Source of the DNA: Gammaproteobacteria bacterium
GTDB taxonomy: Bacteria > Pseudomonadota > Gammaproteobacteria > SZUA-140
Direction: 5' to 3'
DNA length: 5,326 nt
Assembly: GCA_026994735.1 (NCBI GenBank)
Contig: JALWQD010000202.1
Location: 1 to 5,326, forward strand
A model generated the notes under the pieces. The model was not told where the DNA came from, did no database searches, and saw only the letters and a program-made list of their open reading frames with translations. Below are positions 1 to 5,326 of this stretch, in pieces. The number at the start of each line of letters is the position of its first letter. Positions within the stretch are counted from its first letter, which is position 1. A program made the position numbers and the translations under genes.

Positions 1-671
1 ATGTTCGAGGCTATGCAACGGCTTCTGTAGTGCAGCATGTTTTTTCCCTGCTGCTGGCCTTGTCGTCCCGTTTGCAACCCTACCAGCAGTTAGTTGCAGA
101 GGGTTGCTGGCAGCGTAGCGAGCATTTTTGCTTGCTCGCGGAGCCGATTAGTGAGTTAGCGGGAAAGGTATTTGGAATTGTTGGTTATGGTGAACTGGGG
201 CAGGCTGTTGCGGCCGTAGCAAAGGCCTTTGGGATGACCGTTCGGGTTGCCGCCCGGGCTCGGGTCAGCGGGGCGGATTGTTTGCCATTGGCTGAGCTGC
301 TGGCGCAGGCTGATGTTGTCAGCCTGCACTGTCCCCTGAATAATGAGACGTCTGGCCTGATCGGTCGGCGTGAATTAGCAACAATGAAGCCTTCGGCATT
401 ACTCATCAATACCGCCCGGGGCGGTATTGTTGATGAGGCGGCGCTGGCACAAGCCTTGCGTCAAGGGCGGCTTGCGGGTGCCGGGGTCGATGTTCTGACG
501 ACAGAACCTCCGTGCCAGGTGAATCCATTACTGGCAGTGGATATTCCCCATCTGATTGTGACACCACATATTGCCTGGGCCAGTCACCAGGCACGTCAAC
601 GACTCGTTGATGGCGTTGCCGGGAATATACGTTCCTGGTTGGCTGGTAACGTGACCAACCGGGTGGTTTAG
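1..671 (+). CDS. D-isomer specific 2-hydroxyacid dehydrogenase, 3' part (glycerate dehydrogenase / hydroxypyruvate reductase-like)
   Basis: The reading frame is already open at base 3 (VRGYATASVVQHVF...) and ends with TAG at 669-671. The gene is therefore cut by the left edge, and the GTG at 30 is an internal codon, not the start. The 222 visible residues are about two thirds of a family member of roughly 310-320 residues. Seen: a Rossmann NAD(P)-binding motif GYGELG at 183-200, and the three family catalytic residues in order, Arg in NTARGG (417-419), Glu in TTEPP (504-506) and His in TPHIAW (567-569). The Arg-to-Glu spacing of 29 residues is as in SerA-type enzymes. Family knowledge: these cytosolic enzymes reduce 2-keto acids to D-2-hydroxy acids, or the reverse. 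The GYATASVVQHVFSLLLAL segment and the compact single-domain C-terminus (no ACT domain) resemble glycerate dehydrogenase/hydroxypyruvate reductase rather than SerA. The exact substrate is inferred and unsure. It converges on the HNH gene downstream. Confidence 0.93.
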   Translation, partial: VRGYATASVVQHVFSLLLALSSRLQPYQQLVAEGCWQRSEHFCLLAEPISELAGKVFGIVGYGELGQAVAAVAKAFGMTVRVAARARVSGADCLPLAELLAQADVVSLHCPLNNETSGLIGRRELATMKPSALLINTARGGIVDEAALAQALRQGRLAGAGVDVLTTEPPCQVNPLLAVDIPHLIVTPHIAWASHQARQRLVDGVAGNIRSWLAGNVTNRVV

Positions 672-685
672 GCGGACGTCAGGGG

Positions 686-715
686 GGCGATGACAAGTGT
701 TTCGAGGTCGCCTTT
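686..715 (+). terminator. weak candidate terminator of the dehydrogenase gene
   Basis: GGCGAT at 686-691 can pair with GTCGCC at 707-712 (five Watson-Crick pairs plus one T-G), leaving a 15-base loop. The stem is followed by TTT and a moderately T-rich stretch. It lies 14 bases after the dehydrogenase stop, in the gap between convergent genes, where a terminator is expected. The stem is short, the loop long and the T-tract poor, so this is only a possibility. I see no better hairpin for the opposite strand in this gap. Confidence 0.2.
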
Positions 716-730
716 GCTGCTTTCCAGGCG

Positions 731-1081
731 CTAATCTTCTTTTTTCAGCATCTTGGCAAGATCAGCGAAGGGGTTATGTGTGGCCGTTGTCTGTTGGCCA
801 TCGGTATTACGGGTGCCGGCACCATCAAACAGTCGCGCATGTTCATTGTCATGGCAATAGCGGCAGAGTAGTTCCCAATTACTGCCGTCGGCAGGGTTGT
901 TGTCATGATTATGATCACGGTGGTGGACGGTCAGTTCCTGAACGTTGTGGCGGTCAAATTCACGGCAACAGCGGCCGCAAACCCACGGATACATTTTTAG
1001 TGCCCGTTGGCGATAGCCATTTTCTCGCTCTTCACGTTGTTGCCGCGCACCGGCGACGATGTCATCAAGTTTGTTTGCCAT
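731..1081 (-). CDS. yajD: YajD-family HNH nuclease-like protein
   Basis: The protein has 116 residues and matches the pattern of E. coli YajD (about 115 residues), a small HNH-fold protein whose cellular role is, to my knowledge, not established. Seen: a basic N-terminal helix; YPWVCGRC with C35 and C38; a TVHHRDHNHDNNPADGSNWELLC core with H53-H54; then CRYCHDNEH with C73, C76, H77 and H81; and a tail HNPFADLAKMLKKED as in YajD. The two CxxC pairs probably bind structural zinc, while H54, an Asn of the DGSNW segment and H77 would form the HNH metal site (inference from the fold). The start at 1081 was chosen because it gives the family length. The frame stays open to an ATG at 1375, but that start would overlap the divergent sulfotransferase gene by 181 bases and add a non-family extension. 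A weak purine-rich AGAGAGA precedes the ATG. The gene is a single unit, convergent with the dehydrogenase and divergent from the sulfotransferase. Confidence 0.9.
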   Translation of the reverse strand: MANKLDDIVAGARQQREERENGYRQRALKMYPWVCGRCCREFDRHNVQELTVHHRDHNHDNNPADGSNWELLCRYCHDNEHARLFDGAGTRNTDGQQTTATHNPFADLAKMLKKED

Positions 1082-1130
1082 AGTCTCTCTGTCCGTTTTG
1101 TATGGCGGTACCTGTTTGCAGGCAGCCGGC

Positions 1131-1159
1131 TTGGTGGGAACTGCGTCAGCGATTATGAT
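1131..1159 (+). promoter_or_regulatory. candidate sigma70 promoter for the TPR-sulfotransferase gene
   Basis: TTGGTG (1131-1136) and TATGAT (1154-1159) are separated by 17 bases. The -10 box matches five of six consensus positions, the -35 box three of six. Transcription would start near 1166, about 30 bases before the ATG at 1195. The site lies in the 113-base divergent intergenic region. For the HNH gene on the other strand I found only poor matches (a CATAAT without a correctly spaced -35 box). This is pattern matching only. Confidence 0.35.
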
Positions 1160-1194
1160 GATCCCGCAGATTTGATGATAGGGCAAGATAAGCC

Positions 1195-3111
1195 ATGGCG
1201 AGAGCAGTTCCCGATAAGCGTTTTCTGGCAGCGCAGGCATGTATTCAGGAGGGGGATCTGGATGCTGCCAGTGATTTGCTGAGTTCACTGTTGGCTGAGG
1301 CCGGCGATAATCTTTCCGTTCTCCAGCTCGCTGCCCGCGTAGCGGCGATGAGGTCGGACTGGCCAGTCGCGGCATGTTATTTGCGACAGGCGCTGACCAT
1401 CGAGCCTGATAATATTCGCTGTCAGTATGAGTTTGCTGTTGCTCGCCAGATGCTCGGTGACCTGAACCTGGCGATTACAGACTTTCGACAAATAGTTTTG
1501 CACATGCCGGGCTATGCCGATGCCCATCGCCGGCTTGCAGACTGTCTCGCTCAGCAAGGTCTGTTGAACGAGGCCTGTGAACACTATCAACGTGTTCTTG
1601 AGCTGTGCCCGGTTGAATATCATACGCTTGTCAGTCTTGGCCGAACGATGGCCGCGCTGGCAAAAAACGATGAGTTTATGCGTTGTTGCGAGACCTTTAT
1701 CGAGCGCTTTCCCGACTTGCCGGGGCCACACTTTCAATGTGCTGTTTTGCATCAGCAAGCGGGCGATTTCAATGCTGCTGAAGCGTACTATCGGGCGGTT
1801 TTGTTACGAGCACCTGATTGGTATCAGGCTCATTGGTATCTGGGCTTGATATACCGCGTCCGCGGAGACTTGCCGGCGGCCAGGGACTGTTTGCGCACTG
1901 CCTTGCAATTTGCGCCCGAGGAGGCCGAAATATTGGCCTTGCTGAGTGATGTCGCAGAGGCCATGAATGATGTTTCCGAAGCCGAACTGCTGGCTACCCA
2001 GGCGTTGTCACTGCAAGCAGGCAATGTCCTCGCCAGTCGAGTATTGGCGACGTTATTGCGTCGCCGCAATGAGCCGGCGGAAGGTTACCGTCTCTTATCC
2101 CGTGTAGCCTTGCCGGAGGATGCCCATGAGGCACAGGGTGTACTCTTTGAATTGGGCAAGCTGGCCGATGCGAACGCCGACTATGCACTTGCCTTTGGCC
2201 ATTTTCAGCAGGCCAATCGGCAGTTGGCGGTGGCACAGCGAGCGGCAGCAGGGGATAAGCAGTCCTATTTGGACAGGATAGACTATTGGCGACATCTTTT
2301 TGTACGGCCGTGGATAAATAGCTGGCGAGAACGGAAGGCTGACGATGGCATAACCGCGCCGGTATTTCTCGTGGGTTTTCCACGCTCGGGGACGACACTG
2401 CTCGATCAGGTCCTCGACTGCCATCCTGATATCCAGGTGCTTGAGGAACAACCCTTTATGGCGAGGTTGCAAGCTGAAATTGAGCGTTTGACAGGGGCTG
2501 ATCTTGCACAATTGGCGACACTTCCTGATAAACAGTGGTATGCCCTGAGACAATATTATCAGCAACAGGTGATGAGCTGCGGTCGCTACGATGGCAGCGC
2601 TCTACTGGTTGATAAAATGCCTTTGAATCTGGTTAACGCCGGTCTTTGCCACTGGCTCTTTCCGGAGGCACGCTTTATTCTTGCTTTGCGTCATCCCTGT
2701 GATGTTTGTCTGAGTTGTTTTATGCAGCCGTTCAGTCACAATAATGCTATGGCCAGTTTTTATTGCCTCGATGACAGCGCCTATCTCTATAATCAGGCGA
2801 TGAGTCTATGGCAGCAATACATTGACAGGCTGCCGATCTCCTTTCAGACGCACCGCTATGAAGCACTATTGAATGATTTTGAGGGTACGGTCAGACAGTT
2901 GCTCGGTTTTCTTGGTCTGTCCTGGCATGACGCGATGAAAGCATTTGACCGTCATGCGCGTGCTCGTGGACATATCAATACCCCTAGCTACAATCAGGTG
3001 GCGCAGCCAATCTACCAGTCGGCAAAGTTTCGCTGGCGTCATTATGAGACGCAAATGGCGCCAGTCTTGCCGCTATTGCAGCCCTGGAGCAAACATTTTG
3101 GCTATGAATAA
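1195..3111 (+). CDS. TPR-repeat sulfotransferase (PAPS-dependent, tyrosylprotein sulfotransferase-like active site)
   Basis: A 638-residue two-part protein. Residues about 9-305 form roughly nine TPR-like helix pairs of about 34 residues, with typical GD..AA..YR..L...P signatures (for example 184-208 and 218-242). A linker (about 311-385) leads to a sulfotransferase domain (about 388-638). Seen there: the 5'-phosphosulfate loop GFPRSGTTLL at 394-403; LDCHPDIQVLEEQP with E417-E418; the 3'-phosphate motif RHPCDVCLS with R499 and S507; and near the C-terminus QPIYQSAKFRWRHYE (604-618), usual in this family. It should move sulfate from PAPS to an acceptor, perhaps a protein or glycan bound through the TPRs; the acceptor is unknown. 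E418 aligns by spacing with the catalytic Glu of tyrosylprotein sulfotransferases. No signal peptide or membrane segment is evident, so it is probably cytosolic. The start at 1195 is forced by an in-frame TAA at 1189; the RBS is weak. leuC follows 105 bases later in the same direction, probably from its own promoter. Confidence 0.92.
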   Translation: MARAVPDKRFLAAQACIQEGDLDAASDLLSSLLAEAGDNLSVLQLAARVAAMRSDWPVAACYLRQALTIEPDNIRCQYEFAVARQMLGDLNLAITDFRQIVLHMPGYADAHRRLADCLAQQGLLNEACEHYQRVLELCPVEYHTLVSLGRTMAALAKNDEFMRCCETFIERFPDLPGPHFQCAVLHQQAGDFNAAEAYYRAVLLRAPDWYQAHWYLGLIYRVRGDLPAARDCLRTALQFAPEEAEILALLSDVAEAMNDVSEAELLATQALSLQAGNVLASRVLATLLRRRNEPAEGYRLLSRVALPEDAHEAQGVLFELGKLADANADYALAFGHFQQANRQLAVAQRAAAGDKQSYLDRIDYWRHLFVRPWINSWRERKADDGITAPVFLVGFPRSGTTLLDQVLDCHPDIQVLEEQPFMARLQAEIERLTGADLAQLATLPDKQWYALRQYYQQQVMSCGRYDGSALLVDKMPLNLVNAGLCHWLFPEARFILALRHPCDVCLSCFMQPFSHNNAMASFYCLDDSAYLYNQAMSLWQQYIDRLPISFQTHRYEALLNDFEGTVRQLLGFLGLSWHDAMKAFDRHARARGHINTPSYNQVAQPIYQSAKFRWRHYETQMAPVLPLLQPWSKHFGYE

Positions 3112-3155
3112 GTGCCGGGAAATATTTTTTGCCAGTGCGGGCATGGAGGCAGCAG

Positions 3156-3183
3156 TTGATCGCTTGGCATCATGGGTTAGAAT
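3156..3183 (+). promoter_or_regulatory. candidate sigma70 promoter of the leuCD operon
   Basis: TTGATC (3156-3161; four of six consensus matches) and TAGAAT (3178-3183; five of six) are 16 bases apart. The predicted transcription start near 3190 gives a leader of only about 27 bases before the leuC ATG at 3217. The site lies between the sulfotransferase stop and leuC and overlaps the palindrome at 3180-3195. It is predicted from consensus only, but the position and the overlap with a symmetric site support it. Confidence 0.4.
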
Positions 3184-3195
3184 AACCGGTTATTC
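3180..3195. promoter_or_regulatory. perfect 16-base palindrome, possible operator upstream of leuC
   Basis: GAATAACCGGTTATTC equals its own reverse complement over all 16 bases. Its centre (3187/3188) lies close to the predicted transcription start of the leuC promoter, and its left arm shares bases with the candidate -10 box. It has no loop and no following T-tract, so it fits a binding site for a dimeric regulator better than a terminator. A bound protein here would block RNA polymerase, which suggests repression. I do not recognise it as the site of a named regulator. Confidence 0.4.
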
Positions 3196-3203
3196 GTCCA
3201 GCC

Positions 3204-3214
3204 AGGAACAGGAG
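3204..3214 (+). promoter_or_regulatory. leuC ribosome binding site
   Basis: Two purine-rich stretches precede the leuC ATG at 3217: AGGAA (3204-3208), 8 bases from the start, and AGGAG (3210-3214), only 2 bases from it. The first has the usual spacing and is the likelier Shine-Dalgarno sequence. Both support the start that yields the family N-terminus MAKTLYDKLWDAHVV. Confidence 0.6.
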
Positions 3215-3216
3215 CA

Positions 3217-4617
3217 ATGGCCAAGACCCTTTACGACAAGTTGTGGGATGCGCATGTGGTGCGCGAAAACGAGGATGGTACTTGCCTGATTTATATTGAT
3301 CGCCATCTCGTCCACGAAGTGACCTCACCGCAGGCCTTTGAAGGGCTGCGATTAGCCGGACGTAAACCCTGGCGACTGGATTCCATTCTTGCTGTCCCTG
3401 ACCATAATGTCCCAACCCGCGCGCGCGAACAGGGAATCCCTGATCCGGTGGCGCGTATCCAGGTTGAAACCTTGGATCGTAATTGCCGTGAATGGGGCAT
3501 TACTGAGTTTACAATGGCTGATCCGCGCCAGGGGATTGTTCATGTTATTGGCCCTGAAGAAGGGGCAACGTTGCCGGGTATGACGGTTGTTTGTGGTGAT
3601 TCACATACCTCGACCCACGGGGCCTTCGCTGCGCTCGCTTTTGGTATCGGTACCTCGGAAGTTGAGCATGTGCTCGCCAGCCAGTGCCTGGTTCTGAAAA
3701 AATCCCGCTCGATGCTTGTCGACGTTTCGGGGAAGCTTGCCGAGGGGGTTACAGCGAAGGATCTGGCGCTGGCGATTATTGGCCAGATCGGCACTGCTGG
3801 TGGCACAGGCTATTGCATTGAGTATCGCGGTGAGGCGATTTCTGCCTTGTCGCTGGAAGGACGCATGACGCTCTGTAATATGACCATCGAAGCCGGTGCC
3901 CGTGCGGGGATGATTGCCGTCGATGATAAAACAATCGATTATTTTTCAGGTCGGCCCTTTGCGCCGAAAGGGGAGTTGTGGCAGCAAGCTGTGGATAACT
4001 GGCGGACATTACACAGTGACCCCGGTGCTCGCTTTGACCAGCATATCTGCTTTTCAGCTGCTGATGTTCGCCCTCAAGTGACCTGGGGGACATCCCCGGA
4101 AATGGTTGTAGCTGTTGATGCCTGTGTTCCTGACCCGGAAACCTTGAACGATGAAGTGCGTCGCCAGGATGCCCGTCGGGCCCTGGCCTATATGGGGCTG
4201 AAGGCCGGGCAGGCGATCAGCGCTATTGCTGTGGACAAGGTTTTTATTGGTTCCTGCACCAATTCGCGTATCGAGGACCTGCGCCAGGCAGCCGCTGTCA
4301 TTGGTGGTCGTCATATCGCCGGTAATATTGTCCAGGCGTTAGTGGTTCCCGGTTCCGGGCCGGTCAAGCGTCAGGCAGAGTCAGAGGGGCTGGACCAGAT
4401 TTTTACCGCTGCTGGTTTTGAGTGGCGTGATCCAGGTTGTTCGATGTGCCTGGCAATGAATGCTGATCGCCTGGAGGCCGGGGAGCGTTGCGCTTCAACC
4501 TCCAATCGTAACTTTGAGGGGCGCCAGGGACAGGGGGGGCGAACGCATTTGGTCAGCCCGGCGATGGCTGCAGCGGCGGCCATCGCCGGTCATTTTGTTG
4601 ATGTCAGCAGCCAATAA
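3217..4617 (+). CDS. leuC: 3-isopropylmalate dehydratase large subunit
   Basis: Complete gene of 466 residues, the same length as E. coli LeuC, and similar throughout (MAKTLYDKLWDAHVV at the start, SPAMAAAAAIAGHFVDV at the end). With LeuD it forms cytosolic isopropylmalate isomerase, which turns 2-isopropylmalate into 3-isopropylmalate by dehydration and rehydration, the second step of leucine biosynthesis. It is an aconitase-family protein with a [4Fe-4S] cluster. The three cluster cysteines are visible: C347 in GSCTNSR, and C408 and C411 in PGCSMCLAMN. Compared with E. coli, the latter pair is shifted by one residue through a one-residue insertion around HIAGNIVQ. Other family blocks seen are GDSHTSTHGAF, FGIGTSEVEHVLA, QVTWGTSPE and TSNRNFEGRQG. 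A run of seven G at 4533-4539 lies within an intact frame. leuD follows after 69 bases; the pair should be one operon, perhaps continuing into leuB beyond the window. Confidence 0.98.
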   Translation: MAKTLYDKLWDAHVVRENEDGTCLIYIDRHLVHEVTSPQAFEGLRLAGRKPWRLDSILAVPDHNVPTRAREQGIPDPVARIQVETLDRNCREWGITEFTMADPRQGIVHVIGPEEGATLPGMTVVCGDSHTSTHGAFAALAFGIGTSEVEHVLASQCLVLKKSRSMLVDVSGKLAEGVTAKDLALAIIGQIGTAGGTGYCIEYRGEAISALSLEGRMTLCNMTIEAGARAGMIAVDDKTIDYFSGRPFAPKGELWQQAVDNWRTLHSDPGARFDQHICFSAADVRPQVTWGTSPEMVVAVDACVPDPETLNDEVRRQDARRALAYMGLKAGQAISAIAVDKVFIGSCTNSRIEDLRQAAAVIGGRHIAGNIVQALVVPGSGPVKRQAESEGLDQIFTAAGFEWRDPGCSMCLAMNADRLEAGERCASTSNRNFEGRQGQGGRTHLVSPAMAAAAAIAGHFVDVSSQ

Positions 4618-4648
4618 GCAGCTGCAGGACGAAAGAAACATTACTTTT

Positions 4649-4655
4649 AGGGGAG
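4649..4655 (+). promoter_or_regulatory. Shine-Dalgarno-like sequence, displaced from the leuD start
   Basis: AGGGGAG is the only good Shine-Dalgarno match in the leuC-leuD gap, with GGAG at 4652-4655. It lies 31 bases before the leuD ATG at 4687, too far for direct use. The intervening bases hold an 8-bp hairpin (4656-4678) beginning immediately after it. If that hairpin folds, the linear distance left is 8 bases, a normal spacing. Alternatively it serves the GTG at 4663, which is 7 bases away. The stretch directly before the ATG (AATGAAAT) has no Shine-Dalgarno sequence of its own. Confidence 0.5.
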
Positions 4656-4678
4656 CAGGCCGGTGAAATTCCGGCCTG
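4656..4678 (+). other. perfect 8-bp stem-loop between leuC and leuD
   Basis: CAGGCCGG (4656-4663) and CCGGCCTG (4671-4678) are exact reverse complements, seven of the eight pairs being G-C, around the 7-base loop TGAAATT. No T-tract follows, so it is not a standard intrinsic terminator. It ends 8 bases before the leuD start and begins right after the AGGGGAG stretch. Possible roles are to bring the Shine-Dalgarno close to the ATG, to modulate leuD translation relative to leuC, or to stabilise the mRNA. The structure is read directly from the sequence; the role is inference. Confidence 0.7.
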
Positions 4679-4683
4679 AATGA
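4663..4683 (+). other. possible 6-codon mini-ORF upstream of leuD
   Basis: GTG at 4663 opens a frame for VKFRPE and stops at TGA 4681-4683, three bases before the leuD ATG and in the same phase. The AGGGGAG stretch lies 7 bases upstream, a normal spacing. If translated, ribosomes ending here could reinitiate at leuD, and translation would melt the hairpin that overlaps it. A six-codon frame arises easily by chance and there is no conservation evidence here, so confidence is low. Confidence 0.2.
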
Positions 4684-4686
4684 AAT

Positions 4687-5326
4687 ATGGAACGATTTGA
4701 AAAACTGAGCGGTATTGCCTTGCCGCTGGATCGGGCAAATGTCGATACCGATGCGATTATTCCGAAACAATTTCTGAAGTCTGTGCAGCGCGCAGGGTTT
4801 GGCGTCAATCTGTTTGATGAATGGCGCTATCTTGATCATGGCGAACCGGGGCAGGATACCCGGGGACGACCGCTTAATGGTGACTTCATTCTTAATCAAC
4901 CGCGCTACAGCGGTGCCCAGGTCCTTCTTGCGCGGGAAAACTTTGGCTGTGGTTCTTCGCGTGAACATGCTGTCTGGGCATTGCTCGATTATGGTATCCG
5001 GGTTGTTATTGCGCCAAGCTTTGCCGATATTTTCTACAGTAATTGCTTTAAGAATGGTTTGTTACCAGTCAGTTTGCCCAGCGAGCAGGTCGATATCCTG
5101 TTTGCTGAGGTGGGGAGTCAGGAAGGTGCCCGGCTAGCCATTGACCTACCGGCGCAGACTGTTACCAGCGTCAGCGCGCAGGTGATGTCCTTTGAAATAG
5201 AACCCTTTCGCAAGCATTGTCTACTTGAAGGCCTCGATGAAATTGGTTTGACACTGGCCTATGCAGATGAAATTCGCGGATATGAAAAACACCGGCGTCA
5301 GCAGGCTCCCTGGTTGTTTACTGCTC
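4687..5326 (+). CDS. leuD: 3-isopropylmalate dehydratase small subunit, cut by right edge
   Basis: The frame opens at ATG 4687 and is still open at the window end, giving 213 complete codons. LeuD proteins are about 200-216 residues, so only a few residues and the stop are probably missing. It is the small, swivelling-domain subunit of isopropylmalate isomerase, needed with LeuC for activity. Seen: MERFEKLSGIALPLDRANVDTD followed by AIIPKQFLK (residues 1-31), with the usual small-subunit opening; the substrate-binding block ENFGCGSSREHAVWAL (84-99); and IAPSFADIFYSNCFKNGLLPV (108-128). The C-terminal APWLFTA resembles pseudomonad-type LeuD more than the shorter E. coli protein. The start is fixed by the in-frame TGA at 4681-4683, just upstream, and by the family N-terminus. 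Its ribosome binding region is unusual: the only good Shine-Dalgarno is separated from the ATG by a hairpin. Confidence 0.97.
   Translation, partial: MERFEKLSGIALPLDRANVDTDAIIPKQFLKSVQRAGFGVNLFDEWRYLDHGEPGQDTRGRPLNGDFILNQPRYSGAQVLLARENFGCGSSREHAVWALLDYGIRVVIAPSFADIFYSNCFKNGLLPVSLPSEQVDILFAEVGSQEGARLAIDLPAQTVTSVSAQVMSFEIEPFRKHCLLEGLDEIGLTLAYADEIRGYEKHRRQQAPWLFTA

Noticed and set aside
30..671. The dehydrogenase as a complete 213-residue gene starting at GTG 30
   Set aside because: The frame continues upstream to the window edge with family-like residues (RGYATASV), so the gene is truncated by the window and the GTG is internal.
1111..1122. CCTGTTTGCAGG inverted repeat in the divergent region as an operator
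   Set aside because: The arms are only 4 bases long, a level expected by chance, and it is not aligned with the promoter candidate.
731..1375. A longer 214-residue version of the HNH protein starting at 1375 on the - strand
   Set aside because: The extra 98 N-terminal residues overlap the divergent sulfotransferase gene and have no counterpart in YajD; the start at 1081 gives the family length.
3131..3144. TGCC...GGCA hairpin after the sulfotransferase gene as a terminator
   Set aside because: The stem is only 4 bp and the T-run (3125-3130) precedes rather than follows it on the coding strand.
2945..3289. An open frame bridging the sulfotransferase end and leuC
   Set aside because: It overlaps both real genes in another frame, has no recognisable domain and reads as a shadow frame.
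3418..3427. Alternating CGCGCGCGCG tract as a special DNA structure
   Set aside because: It is only 10 bases long and is explained by Arg and Ala codons in leuC.
4533..4539. A run of seven G in leuC as a possible frameshift site or sequencing error
   Set aside because: The frame is intact on both sides and encodes the conserved GQGGRTHLVSPA segment, so there is no sign of a shift.
4656..4678. The leuC-leuD hairpin as an intrinsic terminator or attenuator
   Set aside because: No T-tract follows the stem, and leuD begins 8 bases later, so termination here would serve no obvious purpose.
4495..4968. A 157-codon open frame on the - strand across the leuC-leuD junction
   Set aside because: It lies opposite the conserved ends of leuC and leuD, has no recognisable motif and matches no known leu operon gene.

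Overview
The window looks like ordinary chromosomal DNA from a gammaproteobacterium. LeuC and LeuD are of the proteobacterial two-subunit type and follow the Escherichia/Pseudomonas pattern closely. A YajD-type HNH protein, a family I know mainly from gammaproteobacteria, lies nearby. A TPR-sulfotransferase fusion of the kind frequent in marine and environmental proteobacteria hints at an environmental member. I cannot fix the genus from sequence alone. No mobile element, CRISPR array, tRNA or rRNA was seen, and gene density is high, with no gene-free stretch over 120 bases.

Layout from left to right. (1) The 3' part of a D-isomer 2-hydroxyacid dehydrogenase gene, + strand, cut by the left edge and ending at 671. 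(2) A 59-base convergent gap. (3) A yajD-like HNH protein gene on the - strand, 1081 to 731. (4) A 113-base divergent intergenic region with a candidate sigma70 promoter facing right. (5) A 638-residue gene on the + strand fusing about nine TPR repeats to a PAPS-type sulfotransferase domain, 1195-3111. (6) A 105-base gap with a candidate promoter overlapped by a perfect 16-base palindrome. (7) leuC, 3217-4617. (8) A 69-base leuC-leuD gap with a Shine-Dalgarno-like stretch, a perfect 8-bp hairpin and a 6-codon mini-ORF. (9) leuD from 4687, running off the right edge close to its expected end.

Functionally, leuC and leuD encode the large and small subunits of isopropylmalate isomerase in leucine biosynthesis and are almost certainly co-transcribed, probably with leuB further right (not visible). 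The dehydrogenase, the HNH protein and the sulfotransferase have no evident pathway link to leucine synthesis. The sulfotransferase points the same way as leuCD, but the sequence suggests leuC has its own promoter.

I found no clear case for an entirely new system. The observations most worth a second look are the leuD translation-initiation region, where a hairpin sits exactly between a good Shine-Dalgarno sequence and the start codon, the palindrome over the putative leuC promoter, and the resemblance of the sulfotransferase active site to that of tyrosylprotein sulfotransferases.
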